A stretch of 64,000 nt of DNA from an uncultured Granulosicoccus sp. (GCA_947499955.1 CANMQI010000001.1:620001-684000); one strand, 5' to 3'; positions 32,041 through 41,055 are shown, counted from the first letter of the stretch. Notes: a model not told the origin generated them from the sequence alone. Made by a program: numbers and translations.

Positions 32041-34965
32041 TCAGTTCCGTTGATGGTTGAAACGCTCCAGTCCGAAACGTTTCAGTGATGCTGGTATATG
32101 CCCTCTCAGTGCGACGGCAGCGGCCTCTCGCCCCATCAGGGGGCCCAGGGTGTAGCCATTGGCTGTTGCGGCCACCACGACGCCCGGGTGGCCCGGCAAG
32201 GGTCCCAGTAGCGGCGCACCGTCGATATCGATGTTCATGGCAGCCCAGCTGCGAATGACATGCAGGTCACGCGCTTGCGGTATGGTGCGGGCCGCGACCC
32301 ACAGATTGCCCTCCAGACTGTCCGGCAGGATGCGTGTCTGCCCACCCGGGGCGGTTTCGGCTGTCCAGGCACCACCGATGATCAACGAGCCGGCACGCGC
32401 CTGCTTGAGTGTCAGGTGGCGATCGGCATGGGCCAGCAGACAGGGCACCAACGGCGGCGCAGGTTCAGTGACGATCATCTGCAGAGGCGCTCCTCGCACC
32501 GGCACAGCAGCCCCCAGCATGGCGGCGATCCCGGCTGACCAGCCACCGGCGGCAATGATGACTCTGGAACAGACGATCTCGCCATGAGGTGTCGTGACCC
32601 GATAGTGCTGGCCGTCTCTCTGCAGGGCGTTGACCGCGGTGCGTTCCTCGAACTGTACGCCTGCCTGCTTCGCCGCATTGATCAGTAGAGGCCCTGCAAT
32701 CAGCGGATTGATCTTGCCCTCGCCCGGGCACCAGGCAGCGGCCACCATGCGCGGGGAAATGGCCGGCATGATGTCTCGCATGCGAACCGCATCGATCACC
32801 TCTGACTGCACGCCCACCCTGCCTTCAGCGGCTACCTTGTTCTCGAGAAAGGCAATCTGCGAATGACTTTCGGCCACCATCATGCCGCCGGTGGTCTGCA
32901 TTTCGAAATCAGCGTCCAGTTGCTGTTCCAGCGTTTTCCACAAGGCAATCGACTCCTGCTGCATCGCCAGAGTGGCCAAGGCTGCCGAACCATCGCCAGC
33001 CGCCTTGCTGCCAAAATCCCAGGACAGCAATTGCAGATGCAGACTGCCAGCGTTCCCGCCGGAGGCCTCTCCATTGAGTGACCCGCGATCCACACACATC
33101 ACGCTCGCCCCGTCACGTGCCGCAAACAGAGAGGCGCAAACCCCGGTGACGCCGCCGCCAATCACAAGCACGTCGGTACGTGTCGCCTGCAATGGCTGTG
33201 TTCGTCCGATGGCTGGACGTGCTGCCGGCTGGCTCTCACGATGACCACTCCATTCGGGTTTTTCCTGCTCCAGCGCCGCGATCGGCACCGGGCGTACCGG
33301 CAACTGCGGTGCGAACAGACTTTGCGCGTGGACCACTTGCCCCCTGTCCTGCAACAGTCGAGTAGCCGTAGGGACACAATAGCGTCCCTGACACCGCCCC
33401 ATGCCGAGCCGTGTTGCTGCCTTCAGCCCGGCAAGGCTGACGGCACCCTGTTCCATCGCCTTGTTCAGCTGCCCCATACTCACCGACTCACAGCGACAGA
33501 CCAGAGTCTCCTCGGCCGGTAGTTGCCGTGGCGGCGCCTCATACAACGACCACAATGCTGTCTGAAATCGATGAGCACGTTGCAGCGTAGTGAGTGACCG
33601 CGGTGATTTTTCACACCGCGCACCCAGATATTCGCAGGCCCGCTCCGCCGCCAGACGGCCTTGCGCTTCGGCCGCAACCGCGCCCTGCAGTCGACCCGCA
33701 TCGCCCGCTATCCAGAGCCCGGGAACATCGCTCGCACCGTACAGATCGCGTGTCACCGAAGTGGCACCGGTCGCCGCATCGACGTTGACAGCACAGCCGA
33801 GCAGTCGCACCACCTCGCATTGTGGCGCAAACCCATCACCGGCAAAAACCCAATCCACATCGATCAGCTGCGTCTGTCCGGTGTCACGATTGGCATATTC
33901 AACTTGTTCCAGTCTATCCTCACCCAGAAGGCGAGTGATCTCATGAGCATAGAGCACCGGAATGCCACGCCGCTTGAGACGCAGACGATAGCGGGCAGCC
34001 AGCAACAGCAAGGCAGGAGAAAGAGACGCTGCGGTCATCATGTGCCTGCCGAAACGCGGCGTTGATCGTTCCAGCAAGGCCACGACATCCACACCCTGCA
34101 GGCTCATCTCATACGCCAACTGCAGGCCCAGTGGCCCATGTCCGGCAATCACCACCTTCTTGCCCGGTGTCACGCCATAGCGCCGTACCAGCGTCTGGCC
34201 AGCCCCGATGGTCATGACGCCTGGCAGGGTCCAGCCAGGTACGATGGCCGGGCGCTCGTAGGCACCGGTAGCCACAATGAGCGCACGTGATTCGTAACGG
34301 TGTTGCACCGCCTCCCTGACGGTACGCAACTCGAATCCATCCCCTTCATCAGAACCACGAGCGAACCACACGGTTTCCCCCAGGCGCAGGTTCACAGTGG
34401 ACGCGGCCACTCGCTGCCGTAAGGCCTGACCGTTCAGGTGCTGGCGGTCCAGCGCATGCACGGCCCGGCTTCCCTGACTACGCGGCTTGTAGTATTGACC
34501 ACCCGCCGCATCACGCTCGTCGATGAGCGTGACACGCAGCCCGGCAGCACTGGCCAGCAGTGCAGCCTGCATACCGGCAGGTCCGGCGCCGAGCACGATC
34601 AGATCCTGCACAACTGCCGGCGCCATTTTTTCGGGCGCATCGGGCATGTCGCACCTGTCCTCGACGGAAGCTTCCACCTGAGCGGGCGTCGCTTTTGCGT
34701 CTTGCTGCGATTGAACCCGCAGACCCGGGTGAGCCTCCACCATGCAGGCACGCTGTGAACGCCGGCCGTTGACGATGACCAGGCAGTCGGCACACACGCC
34801 CATACCGCAGAACATGCCCCTGGGCTGGCCTTGTCGGGTATGCCGATACGCTGAGATGCCTGCATCACTGAGCGCAGCTGCAATGCTGTCGCCGGCCCGC
34901 GCCTCGACCGGCTTGCCATCGAATTCGAACGTCAGCCTGGCGGGTACATCTGCCGTCTCACTCAT
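32041..34965 (-). CDS. Three-part fused FAD/FeS dehydrogenase (LhpBEF/HcnABC/opine-oxidase type)
   Basis: A 974-residue fusion of parts that are normally three subunits. Residues about 10-95 form a 2Fe-2S ferredoxin domain (Cys 53, 58, 61, 74). Residues about 120-460 form an FAD/NAD(P)-type oxidoreductase (GAGPAG; IAGHGPLG). Residues about 488-535 are a BFD-like 2Fe-2S site (CRC at 490-492, then Cys 525 and 530). Residues about 598-965 are a D-amino-acid-oxidase-type FAD domain (VIGGGVTGVCASLFAARDG, late VVAATANGYTLGPLMG). The separate-subunit relatives oxidise D-hydroxyproline, opines or glycine and feed electrons to the membrane. The ATG at 34965 leaves 13 bp after the dapA-like stop; a TTG two codons earlier is also possible. 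The substrate is probably an amino or imino acid. Confidence 0.85.
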   Translation of the reverse strand: MSETADVPARLTFEFDGKPVEARAGDSIAAALSDAGISAYRHTRQGQPRGMFCGMGVCADCLVIVNGRRSQRACMVEAHPGLRVQSQQDAKATPAQVEASVEDRCDMPDAPEKMAPAVVQDLIVLGAGPAGMQAALLASAAGLRVTLIDERDAAGGQYYKPRSQGSRAVHALDRQHLNGQALRQRVAASTVNLRLGETVWFARGSDEGDGFELRTVREAVQHRYESRALIVATGAYERPAIVPGWTLPGVMTIGAGQTLVRRYGVTPGKKVVIAGHGPLGLQLAYEMSLQGVDVVALLERSTPRFGRHMMTAASLSPALLLLAARYRLRLKRRGIPVLYAHEITRLLGEDRLEQVEYANRDTGQTQLIDVDWVFAGDGFAPQCEVVRLLGCAVNVDAATGATSVTRDLYGASDVPGLWIAGDAGRLQGAVAAEAQGRLAAERACEYLGARCEKSPRSLTTLQRAHRFQTALWSLYEAPPRQLPAEETLVCRCESVSMGQLNKAMEQGAVSLAGLKAATRLGMGRCQGRYCVPTATRLLQDRGQVVHAQSLFAPQLPVRPVPIAALEQEKPEWSGHRESQPAARPAIGRTQPLQATRTDVLVIGGGVTGVCASLFAARDGASVMCVDRGSLNGEASGGNAGSLHLQLLSWDFGSKAAGDGSAALATLAMQQESIALWKTLEQQLDADFEMQTTGGMMVAESHSQIAFLENKVAAEGRVGVQSEVIDAVRMRDIMPAISPRMVAAAWCPGEGKINPLIAGPLLINAAKQAGVQFEERTAVNALQRDGQHYRVTTPHGEIVCSRVIIAAGGWSAGIAAMLGAAVPVRGAPLQMIVTEPAPPLVPCLLAHADRHLTLKQARAGSLIIGGAWTAETAPGGQTRILPDSLEGNLWVAARTIPQARDLHVIRSWAAMNIDIDGAPLLGPLPGHPGVVVAATANGYTLGPLMGREAAAVALRGHIPASLKRFGLERFNHQRN

Positions 34966-34978
34966 GGGCAAGTCAGCG

Positions 34979-35863
34979 TCATGCCTGCAGACCGACTGCT
35001 TTCAACACCGCCATCAGTTCAGGCATCTCCGGTTCAGGAGTCGGTAGCCGAGGCGAGCGTGGTGCGCCAACAGGCAGGCCGATGATACCCAAGGCACTCT
35101 TGGTTGCAGATACATAGCGATGCCCACCGACCAGCCTGATCAGGGGCAGCAGTTGATGATACAGATTCCGGGCCTCGTCATAGTTCTGCTCATCAGCCGT
35201 CAGCGTGAAGAGTCGGGCAAATTCCTGCGGCATGATGTTCGAGCCGACAGACACCCAGCCCACCGCACCATTGACGAAGGATTCGAAACCCATGATGCCG
35301 CCGAATACCTGCATGCGCTCACCACACAGGTCGATGATATCACGCACCCGCGTGACATCCATGGTGGACTCCTTGATATAGGCCACGCCTTCGATTTCAC
35401 TCAGACGAGCAACCAGAGCCGGGGTCAGGTCGACATTGGCCGTTGCCGGGTTGTTGTACAGCATGATGGGAATACCGATGGCGTCGGCAATTCTCTCGTA
35501 ATGCCGGAAGAGTTCATCGGCTGTGGGGGTCGAATAGAACGGTGGAATGACCATGACACCATCGGCACCCAGTGCTTCTGCGTCCCTGGCATAGCGAATG
35601 GCATCGTCGGTGCTCTCGGCCCCGGTGCCTATCAGTACCGGTACCCGCTTGCTGGCTGTATCCACCACGCAGCGTGCGACTTCATGGCGCTCCTCATCGG
35701 TCATGGACAGAAACTCGCCGGTTGATCCCAACGGTACAAGCCCGTGGATACCGTTGACAATCTGCCAATCCGTATAGCGGGCTTGCGCCTCGAGATCGAT
35801 GTCACCCGAATCGTCAAAGGCGGTGACCATGACGGAATACGTTCCGCGCAGATCAGTTGTCAT
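34979..35863 (-). CDS. DapA-family lyase or deaminase (dihydrodipicolinate synthase superfamily)
   Basis: Class I aldolase-fold enzyme of 294 residues. The Schiff-base Lys is in VAYIKEST, the proton-relay Tyr in IMLYNNPA, and the carboxylate-binding block is GSTGEFLSMTDEER. The family includes DapA, N-acetylneuraminate lyase, keto-deoxy-sugar aldolases, and the pyrroline-4-hydroxy-2-carboxylate deaminase of D-hydroxyproline breakdown. It is next to a dehydrogenase of the D-hydroxyproline type, which makes the last activity an attractive model. No hydroxyproline epimerase or ketoglutarate-semialdehyde dehydrogenase is in the window, so this stays open. Its ATG overlaps the end of the upstream phosphotriesterase-family gene by 11 bp. 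Confidence 0.85.
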   Translation of the reverse strand: MTTDLRGTYSVMVTAFDDSGDIDLEAQARYTDWQIVNGIHGLVPLGSTGEFLSMTDEERHEVARCVVDTASKRVPVLIGTGAESTDDAIRYARDAEALGADGVMVIPPFYSTPTADELFRHYERIADAIGIPIMLYNNPATANVDLTPALVARLSEIEGVAYIKESTMDVTRVRDIIDLCGERMQVFGGIMGFESFVNGAVGWVSVGSNIMPQEFARLFTLTADEQNYDEARNLYHQLLPLIRLVGGHRYVSATKSALGIIGLPVGAPRSPRLPTPEPEMPELMAVLKAVGLQA

Positions 35864-36887
35864 GCAGGTTTTCCTCTATTGTCAGCAATCGTCGCGGATT
35901 GCCGTTGATCAGGATGTCGGTCACGGAATCGTCAAACCCCGTCTGCCGCATCAATGGAAGTACGTTGCGAAACAGGTGTCCGTACCCATGACCGCCCCAT
36001 CGAGTCAGACGGGTCTTGGTGCAGATGTCCTGCGATAGCAGTATCTGTTCGGCAAAACCGGCATCGAGCATGTTCCGGATCAGCCTGAGCCTCATGCCAT
36101 CGGTCGGTATCTCCACGTTTTCTGCCATCCAGTAGTGCGATTGTTCGATACCGAAGAAGTCCCATTCCACATTGACTCCGCGTTCCAGCAATGCCTGAAC
36201 ACCTTCACCGTCCGGGTAGGTACGATCCATGTGGCAGATGATGATGCGTTCAGGCGCAGCCCCTTCGGCCAGCAGAATATCGACAATGTCATGGGCGGCC
36301 TGCGGATGCCGGCCGGGATGCACACTGATCGCGGCGCCGGTCGCCACCGATGCTCTGGCGGCAGCCACCAGGGAGCGGCCTTCCACGGCGGCCAGAGGCC
36401 AGGAGCAGCCAATCTCACCAATGAGACCAGCCCGTACGTCTGTGCCATCCAGACCGAGCGTCACCTCATGGATGAAGCGTTCGCTCAGCGCATCGACATC
36501 CAGCGCCAGAGTTGCATCGTCGAGATAACTTTCCGTATAGAGCCCGGCGCAGGCAACGACTGCCACACCACTGGCACGGGATGCCTGCTGCAGACCGAGG
36601 GCATCGCGAGCCAGGCCACCGACGGATTGATCGACAATCAGGCCACCGCCGTCGGCTAGCAGGGCCGTCAATTCCCCGGTGGCAATGTCGACATCCTGCT
36701 GATGTGCATTGGCAGGATTCTCGTTGGAACGATAATCGATCTGCCAGCGATTGCTGATGTCGATGGTTGCGTGGCGATCACCCGTCGCCTGAGGCGGCAC
36801 GATATCGAACAGTACATGCTCGTGCATCAGCAAACAGGAGACAGACAGCGGATCGATATCGCCGCAGACGGTACGAATGATTCCCAT
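35853..36887 (-). CDS. Phosphotriesterase-family metal hydrolase (PHP/lactonase type)
   Basis: Amidohydrolase-fold enzyme of 344 residues. The binuclear metal ligands are visible in order: HEH in LLMHEHVLF, the bridging acidic residue in IGEIGCSW (Glu where true phosphotriesterases have a carboxylated Lys), His in ISVHPGRH, His in ICHMDRTYPDG and Asp in LLSQDICTK. The bridging Glu and overall pattern fit the PHP subgroup, several of which are lactonases or act on amides. The 3' end overlaps the dapA-like gene, so the two are translationally coupled. The substrate is unknown; a lactone or cyclic amide made from the transported compound is a reasonable guess. Confidence 0.83.
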   Translation of the reverse strand: MGIIRTVCGDIDPLSVSCLLMHEHVLFDIVPPQATGDRHATIDISNRWQIDYRSNENPANAHQQDVDIATGELTALLADGGGLIVDQSVGGLARDALGLQQASRASGVAVVACAGLYTESYLDDATLALDVDALSERFIHEVTLGLDGTDVRAGLIGEIGCSWPLAAVEGRSLVAAARASVATGAAISVHPGRHPQAAHDIVDILLAEGAAPERIIICHMDRTYPDGEGVQALLERGVNVEWDFFGIEQSHYWMAENVEIPTDGMRLRLIRNMLDAGFAEQILLSQDICTKTRLTRWGGHGYGHLFRNVLPLMRQTGFDDSVTDILINGNPRRLLTIEENLHDN

Positions 36888-36893
36888 GATCGC

Positions 36894-37706
36894 TCAGTGC
36901 GACAGGATCTTCGACAGAAAGAGGCGAGTGTGTTCACTGTCCGGATTGTTGAAGAACTTCTCCGGTGGCGCCTCCTCCACGATATGCCCGTCATGCATGA
37001 GCAGCACACGATCGGCGGCCGCGCGAGCAAAGCCCATTTCATGGGTCACCGCTATCATGGTCATGCCCTGTGTCGACAGGTCGATCATCACGTCCAGCAC
37101 CTCCGAGATCATCTCCGGGTCCAGTGCCGAGGTGGGCTCGTCGAACAGCATCACCTTGGGCTTCATGGCCAGTGCTCGGGCGATGGCAACCCGCTGCTGC
37201 TGTCCTCCGGAAAGCTGCGACGGGTAGGCGTTTTCCTTGTCTGGCAACCCGACACGATCCAGCAATTCCCGTGCATGAGCGCGTGTAGCGTCCTCATCGG
37301 CTTTGAGTACCTGCACCGGAGGCACGACAATATTGTCCAGCACGGTCAGGTGGGGAAACAGATTGAACGACTGGAACACCATGCCCAGATCCTGTCGTTG
37401 CCTGGCAATATCGGCCTCCTTCAAAGCAGTGCGTTTACCCCCTGCACTCTCCTTGAACCCCATCAAGTGACCACAGGCTCTGATTTCACCGCTGTCGATG
37501 GTCTCCAGATAATCCACGCAGCGCAGCAGGGTCGACTTGCCCGATCCGGAGCGCCCGGCAATGACAACCACCTCACCCTGCCGTACGGTCAAGCTGACGT
37601 CATGCAGTACCTTGTTGCCGTGAAACGACTTGGCGACATTGCTGATCTGGACGATGGGGTCACCCAGAGTACGATCGGCGTTCCGTGTATGTTCGACTGT
37701 GTTCAT
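36894..37706 (-). CDS. Polar amino-acid-type ABC transporter ATPase (GlnQ/HisP-like)
   Basis: ATP-binding subunit of 270 residues. Motifs: Walker A AGRSGSGKSTLL, Q-loop FQSFNLFPHLTV, signature [15 protein letters not shown], Walker B VMLFDEPTSALD and the H-loop THEMGFARAAADRV. This is the typical GlnQ/HisP pattern without a C-terminal TOBE domain. An N-terminal tail of about 18 residues precedes the fold. The gene starts 3 bases after the permease stop and is followed by the phosphotriesterase-family gene 6 bases later, so transport and breakdown genes share one message. Confidence 0.93.
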   Translation of the reverse strand: MNTVEHTRNADRTLGDPIVQISNVAKSFHGNKVLHDVSLTVRQGEVVVIAGRSGSGKSTLLRCVDYLETIDSGEIRACGHLMGFKESAGGKRTALKEADIARQRQDLGMVFQSFNLFPHLTVLDNIVVPPVQVLKADEDATRAHARELLDRVGLPDKENAYPSQLSGGQQQRVAIARALAMKPKVMLFDEPTSALDPEMISEVLDVMIDLSTQGMTMIAVTHEMGFARAAADRVLLMHDGHIVEEAPPEKFFNNPDSEHTRLFLSKILSH

Positions 37707-37709
37707 GTC

Positions 37710-38441
37710 CTAGGCCTGTGTGCTGGTTATGTCGGCAATCTTGTTGATGGAGGGCGCGGCCTCCGGTTTGCCCGCAGGTCCGAACGGCTTTTCGTAATGT
37801 GACTCGAGACGTTTCTGCACCTGCGCCCAGATGGTGGTCAGCAGGATGTACCAGCACGCGGCCACCAGATAGACTTCCAGCACGCGGAATTCGATCTGCG
37901 CCAGTTGCTGAGCATGACGCAGCAACTCTTCCATCGAGATGACCGAGGCCAGAGAGGTGGTCTTCAACATCAGGTTGAACTGATTGCCCAGTGGCGGAAT
38001 GATCACGCGAATGGCCTGCGGGATGGTGACAATGCGCATCTGCTGAGCCCAGGTCATGCCCAGTGCCTTGGAGGCATCTTCCTGCCCCTTGTTGACCGAC
38101 ATGACACCGGCTCTGACAATCTCGGCAAAATACGCCCCTTCATGCAGGCTCAAGGCCAGAATGGCGGATTCGACAACGCCCAGTCGGATACCGATCTGTG
38201 GCAGTCCGGTATAGATGATGACCAGCTGTACCAGCAGCGGTGTGCCACGCCACAACCAGATATAGGTATTGGCGATGAGGCGCATGGGCCGCCTGTCTGA
38301 CATCTTCATGAACGCCAGCACAACGCCCAGCGAACAGCCCAGTATCATGGAGACAACGGCCAGCCAGACCGTTGTCCAGGCCCCTTCAACGATATAGCCG
38401 CTGAAAAGATACTGAAAGAAATGCTCCCAACTCCACGTCAT
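37710..38441 (-). CDS. Polar amino-acid-type ABC transporter permease (HisM/GlnP-like)
   Basis: Inner-membrane permease of 243 residues. I start it at the ATG at 38441, which has GAGG 7 bases upstream; a TTG and a GTG just before are in frame but poorly spaced. Several membrane segments are visible, and the EAA loop is ASKALGMTWAQQMRIVTIPQAIRVIIPPLGNQ in pieces. Only one permease gene is present, so it probably works as a homodimer, as GlnP does. A hairpin separates it from the binding-protein gene. Confidence 0.9.
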   Translation of the reverse strand: MTWSWEHFFQYLFSGYIVEGAWTTVWLAVVSMILGCSLGVVLAFMKMSDRRPMRLIANTYIWLWRGTPLLVQLVIIYTGLPQIGIRLGVVESAILALSLHEGAYFAEIVRAGVMSVNKGQEDASKALGMTWAQQMRIVTIPQAIRVIIPPLGNQFNLMLKTTSLASVISMEELLRHAQQLAQIEFRVLEVYLVAACWYILLTTIWAQVQKRLESHYEKPFGPAGKPEAAPSINKIADITSTQA

Positions 38442-38475
38442 CACCAAACCTCGTCAGCTAAAGTCAATCGTATGA

Positions 38476-38499
38476 CCCGACCGGTGAACTCCGGCCGGG
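38476..38499 (-). other. Hairpin between binding-protein and permease genes
   Basis: A 9-bp stem with one G-U pair, 38476-38484 with 38491-38499, over a 6-base loop. It lies just after the binding-protein stop on the minus strand and has no T-run, like the hairpin after the PotD-like gene at 3302. Confidence 0.5.
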
Positions 38500-38518
38500 C
38501 TTGTACTATCGTTGACGA

Positions 38519-39361
38519 TTACTCGCCGGCGTAGAAGGCCGTGAACTCACCCGGCCAGGCATCCCAGGTCATGATCTTGGTAATGCCGTAGGAATCCATC
38601 AACTCATCATAGGCACCATCGGCTTCCATGGCCTTGAGGGCATCAACCACAGCATCGGCCAGGCCCTGCTCCTGAAAGGCAAAGGCGGCAGGAGAACCGG
38701 GGAAGAGCCCACTGAGCATCTTCGTGAACTGCCCCTTGTTCTCGTAGTACTTGCCAATCTCGTCACCGGCGAACACCGCTTCCAGTTGACCGGCGCCCAG
38801 GGCCAGGAAGGTGTCACCGTAGGTATTGAAGACACGAATATCCATGGGTTCCAGGCCAGCCTCGACCTGCTTTGCATCAATCTCACGCAGTGTCTTTTCT
38901 TCGAAACCTGCGATTTCCACACCGACAACCTTGCCTGCCAGCTGTTCCAGTGTGGTCACGTTCTCGGGGTTTCCATCCGGGCCGATGACGGCCATCGAGT
39001 TGACCTTGTAGGGCACCAGCTTCATGATCTTCGATCGCTCTTCGGTGAAGAACAGACCGGTATTGATCATGTCCCAGCGCTTTGCCTGAAGACCGGGAAT
39101 CTGCACTTCGAACTGCACATTGGCATATACCGGCTCAAGGCACAGGCGCTCTGCCAGCAGGTCACCGAATTCACGGTGCAAGCCGACCAGCTCACCACTT
39201 TCGTCGATGTACTGAGTCGGTGGAATCGTGGCGTTGATGGACATCGTCAACTTGCCTTCTTCAACCACCGGCAGCTCCTTCGGGCAATCCTGGGCGTGAA
39301 CGGATGTGCTGGCAAACAGGGCGCAGGCGCTGAACAATACGGTTCTACTGATGGATATCAT
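38519..39361 (-). CDS. Amino-acid-type periplasmic binding protein (SBP family 3)
   Basis: Receptor of the ABC importer in this operon. From the ATG at 39361 (GGAGA upstream) it has 280 residues and a signal peptide ending VHA-QD. The type-II binding fold is recognisable from TMSINATIPPTQYIDESGELVGLHREFGDLLAERL in parts, RWDMINTGLFFTEERSK and VVGVEIAGFEEK. The position that normally carries the Arg binding the ligand carboxylate falls in the segment around FFTEERSK, so an amino- or imino-acid ligand is plausible. It sits between the M20 gene and the permease. Confidence 0.88.
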   Translation of the reverse strand: MISISRTVLFSACALFASTSVHAQDCPKELPVVEEGKLTMSINATIPPTQYIDESGELVGLHREFGDLLAERLCLEPVYANVQFEVQIPGLQAKRWDMINTGLFFTEERSKIMKLVPYKVNSMAVIGPDGNPENVTTLEQLAGKVVGVEIAGFEEKTLREIDAKQVEAGLEPMDIRVFNTYGDTFLALGAGQLEAVFAGDEIGKYYENKGQFTKMLSGLFPGSPAAFAFQEQGLADAVVDALKAMEADGAYDELMDSYGITKIMTWDAWPGEFTAFYAGE

Positions 39362-39465
39362 GGTAGATGTCTCTCCGGGTTCACTCTGAGTTAAGGGATT
39401 GACAACCTGACCTCCTGATGCGGAGATCCGGCTGCTTGGCGTCACACAGTCGCAAAAGCTCATGC

Positions 39466-40743
39466 TCAACGGCACCAGTCGATGGCCACAGCCGTCGTGA
39501 CATCAACCATGCGCAGGTAATCGTCGACATCCACCCATTCGTTGTATTTGTCGTTCTGGGTCAGGTCGCCACACAGGCAACCCAGACCGACACAGGGAAT
39601 GCCTTTCTCCACAGGCGGATTTCTGATATCGCTGGAGGTGTGCATGGCATTGACCCAGGGCTCCAGCTCTGTCACCCGCCTCACGGCCTGGCTGGTGACC
39701 TGATACAAGGGGTGAGTCTCTTCCACTTCAGCACCGGTTACCCCGGTGAGCCATTCCAGAGTCGGCGGGTGCTCTGACAACCATGCATCCTTCTCGACAC
39801 AGGCTTGCAGTGCCGCTTCGAACTCGGCCTGCACCGAGGCAAAGGTCTCGCCAGGTGGAAACGACAGTGCACCACCGAGCTGACAATCTTCATGAAGCCG
39901 TGAAAAACTGCGCATTTCACCGCAGCTGATGGTTGATACCTGCAGATTGGTCGAGCGCTTGACTGCCGCATCCAGACGTGGATGATGCACACGCTCTGCC
40001 CGCTCGCCAGCCAACGACTGCAATGCAGCGATGATGAGCAGGGCCTTGTCGATGGGATTGACGGCGAGATGTGAAAACGCGGTATGCCCAGGCTCCGTGG
40101 TGTCAGGTAGCTGACCATGAACGGTGATCCTGAACTCGAGCTGTCCCGAGGCAAGTGCCTTGATTTCCTGCATGCCCACCCCCGATTCTGCCGGGTGCAG
40201 ATAGAGCGACGCGTCGGCATCCAGGTCGTGATGCAACAGTGCCGCCACACCCCGCGCATAGCGCTTGCTGGGGGTACTGGCAAAGCTGACCGAACCCAGG
40301 CTGTCGCCCGATTGAGCTGCCTTTTCAATGGCCAGTACGGCCGCTGCACAGCCCGCCAGATCGTCAGCGATACCCCATCCATACATACGGCCCTGATCGA
40401 CCGTGCCGGCAAAGGGATCGTACTTCCAGCCATGGTCCTGCTGCAAGGGTTCCGCATCAGGATGGGCGAACATCAGCAGGCTGCGCTTGTCCGGATCGCC
40501 CACCAGCGTGCCGACCACGGCCGTCCGTCGTTCGGTGGCGCGTGATGTATCTGCCGCGAATTCGCCGATGACCGGGACTTCCGCCGGGTCGTATTCATGT
40601 CGTTGTATCTTGCATCCGGCCTGCTCGAGTCGCTCGGCGATGAGCTCCTGAACAGCCGATTCTCCTTGTGTCTGAGCCGCAACCAGCTGACGCAGGAACG
40701 CTATTGCAACTGTGTCTTCGGGGACTTCCGTACTTGCCGACAT
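39466..40743 (-). CDS. M20-family peptidase-like protein with altered catalytic site
   Basis: First gene of the catabolic operon, 425 residues from the ATG at 40743. The fold of M20 metallohydrolases (ArgE, DapE, carboxypeptidase G2) is recognisable. The first metal His-x-Asp is in MFAHPDAEP and the bridging Asp in WGIADDLAGC. However, the segment that normally carries the Glu-Glu pair (general base and metal ligand) reads FASTPSKRYARG, and the C-terminal His before NEWV is replaced (TQNDKYNEWV). A later Glu is present in LHPAESG. It may therefore bind fewer metals or catalyse a different reaction. There is no signal peptide, so it acts in the cytoplasm, presumably on the imported compound. 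Confidence 0.78.
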   Translation of the reverse strand: MSASTEVPEDTVAIAFLRQLVAAQTQGESAVQELIAERLEQAGCKIQRHEYDPAEVPVIGEFAADTSRATERRTAVVGTLVGDPDKRSLLMFAHPDAEPLQQDHGWKYDPFAGTVDQGRMYGWGIADDLAGCAAAVLAIEKAAQSGDSLGSVSFASTPSKRYARGVAALLHHDLDADASLYLHPAESGVGMQEIKALASGQLEFRITVHGQLPDTTEPGHTAFSHLAVNPIDKALLIIAALQSLAGERAERVHHPRLDAAVKRSTNLQVSTISCGEMRSFSRLHEDCQLGGALSFPPGETFASVQAEFEAALQACVEKDAWLSEHPPTLEWLTGVTGAEVEETHPLYQVTSQAVRRVTELEPWVNAMHTSSDIRNPPVEKGIPCVGLGCLCGDLTQNDKYNEWVDVDDYLRMVDVTTAVAIDWCR

Positions 40744-40777
40744 AGGGTCTGTTTCTCGTTTCGAGTTTCTGCATACG

Positions 40778-40791
40778 AACGGTATACCGTT
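40778..40791. promoter_or_regulatory. 14-bp palindrome, candidate operator of the catabolic operon
   Basis: AACGGTATACCGTT, perfectly symmetric, 35 bp upstream of the M20 start. Short palindromes with a TATAC-like core are typical operators for GntR/FadR-type dimers. The regulator encoded at the other end of the operon is the obvious candidate. It overlaps or directly follows the likely promoter, so repression is expected. Confidence 0.5.
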
Positions 40792-41055
40792 ACAGTACAC
40801 ATCAAGAACTCAGACTTTGCAAGTGTTTTTTGGTCGATATGGGGAGCTGGTCGACCCTGCGTCTGAGCGTGCTCGGTCTTGATGCAAAGACGGTTTCTTC
40901 GCGTATTCATGCACGATAAGGATGCAACTTCACCGAGCTGGCGTCGGCTCTGGGGATCGCCATGCCAGCCGGGGACAGGTCTGCATTGATTACAGACACG
41001 ACGATGCCTGCCGTGCACAATCAGTGTGCAAGCAGGCCATCATCATCGGTTTGCT

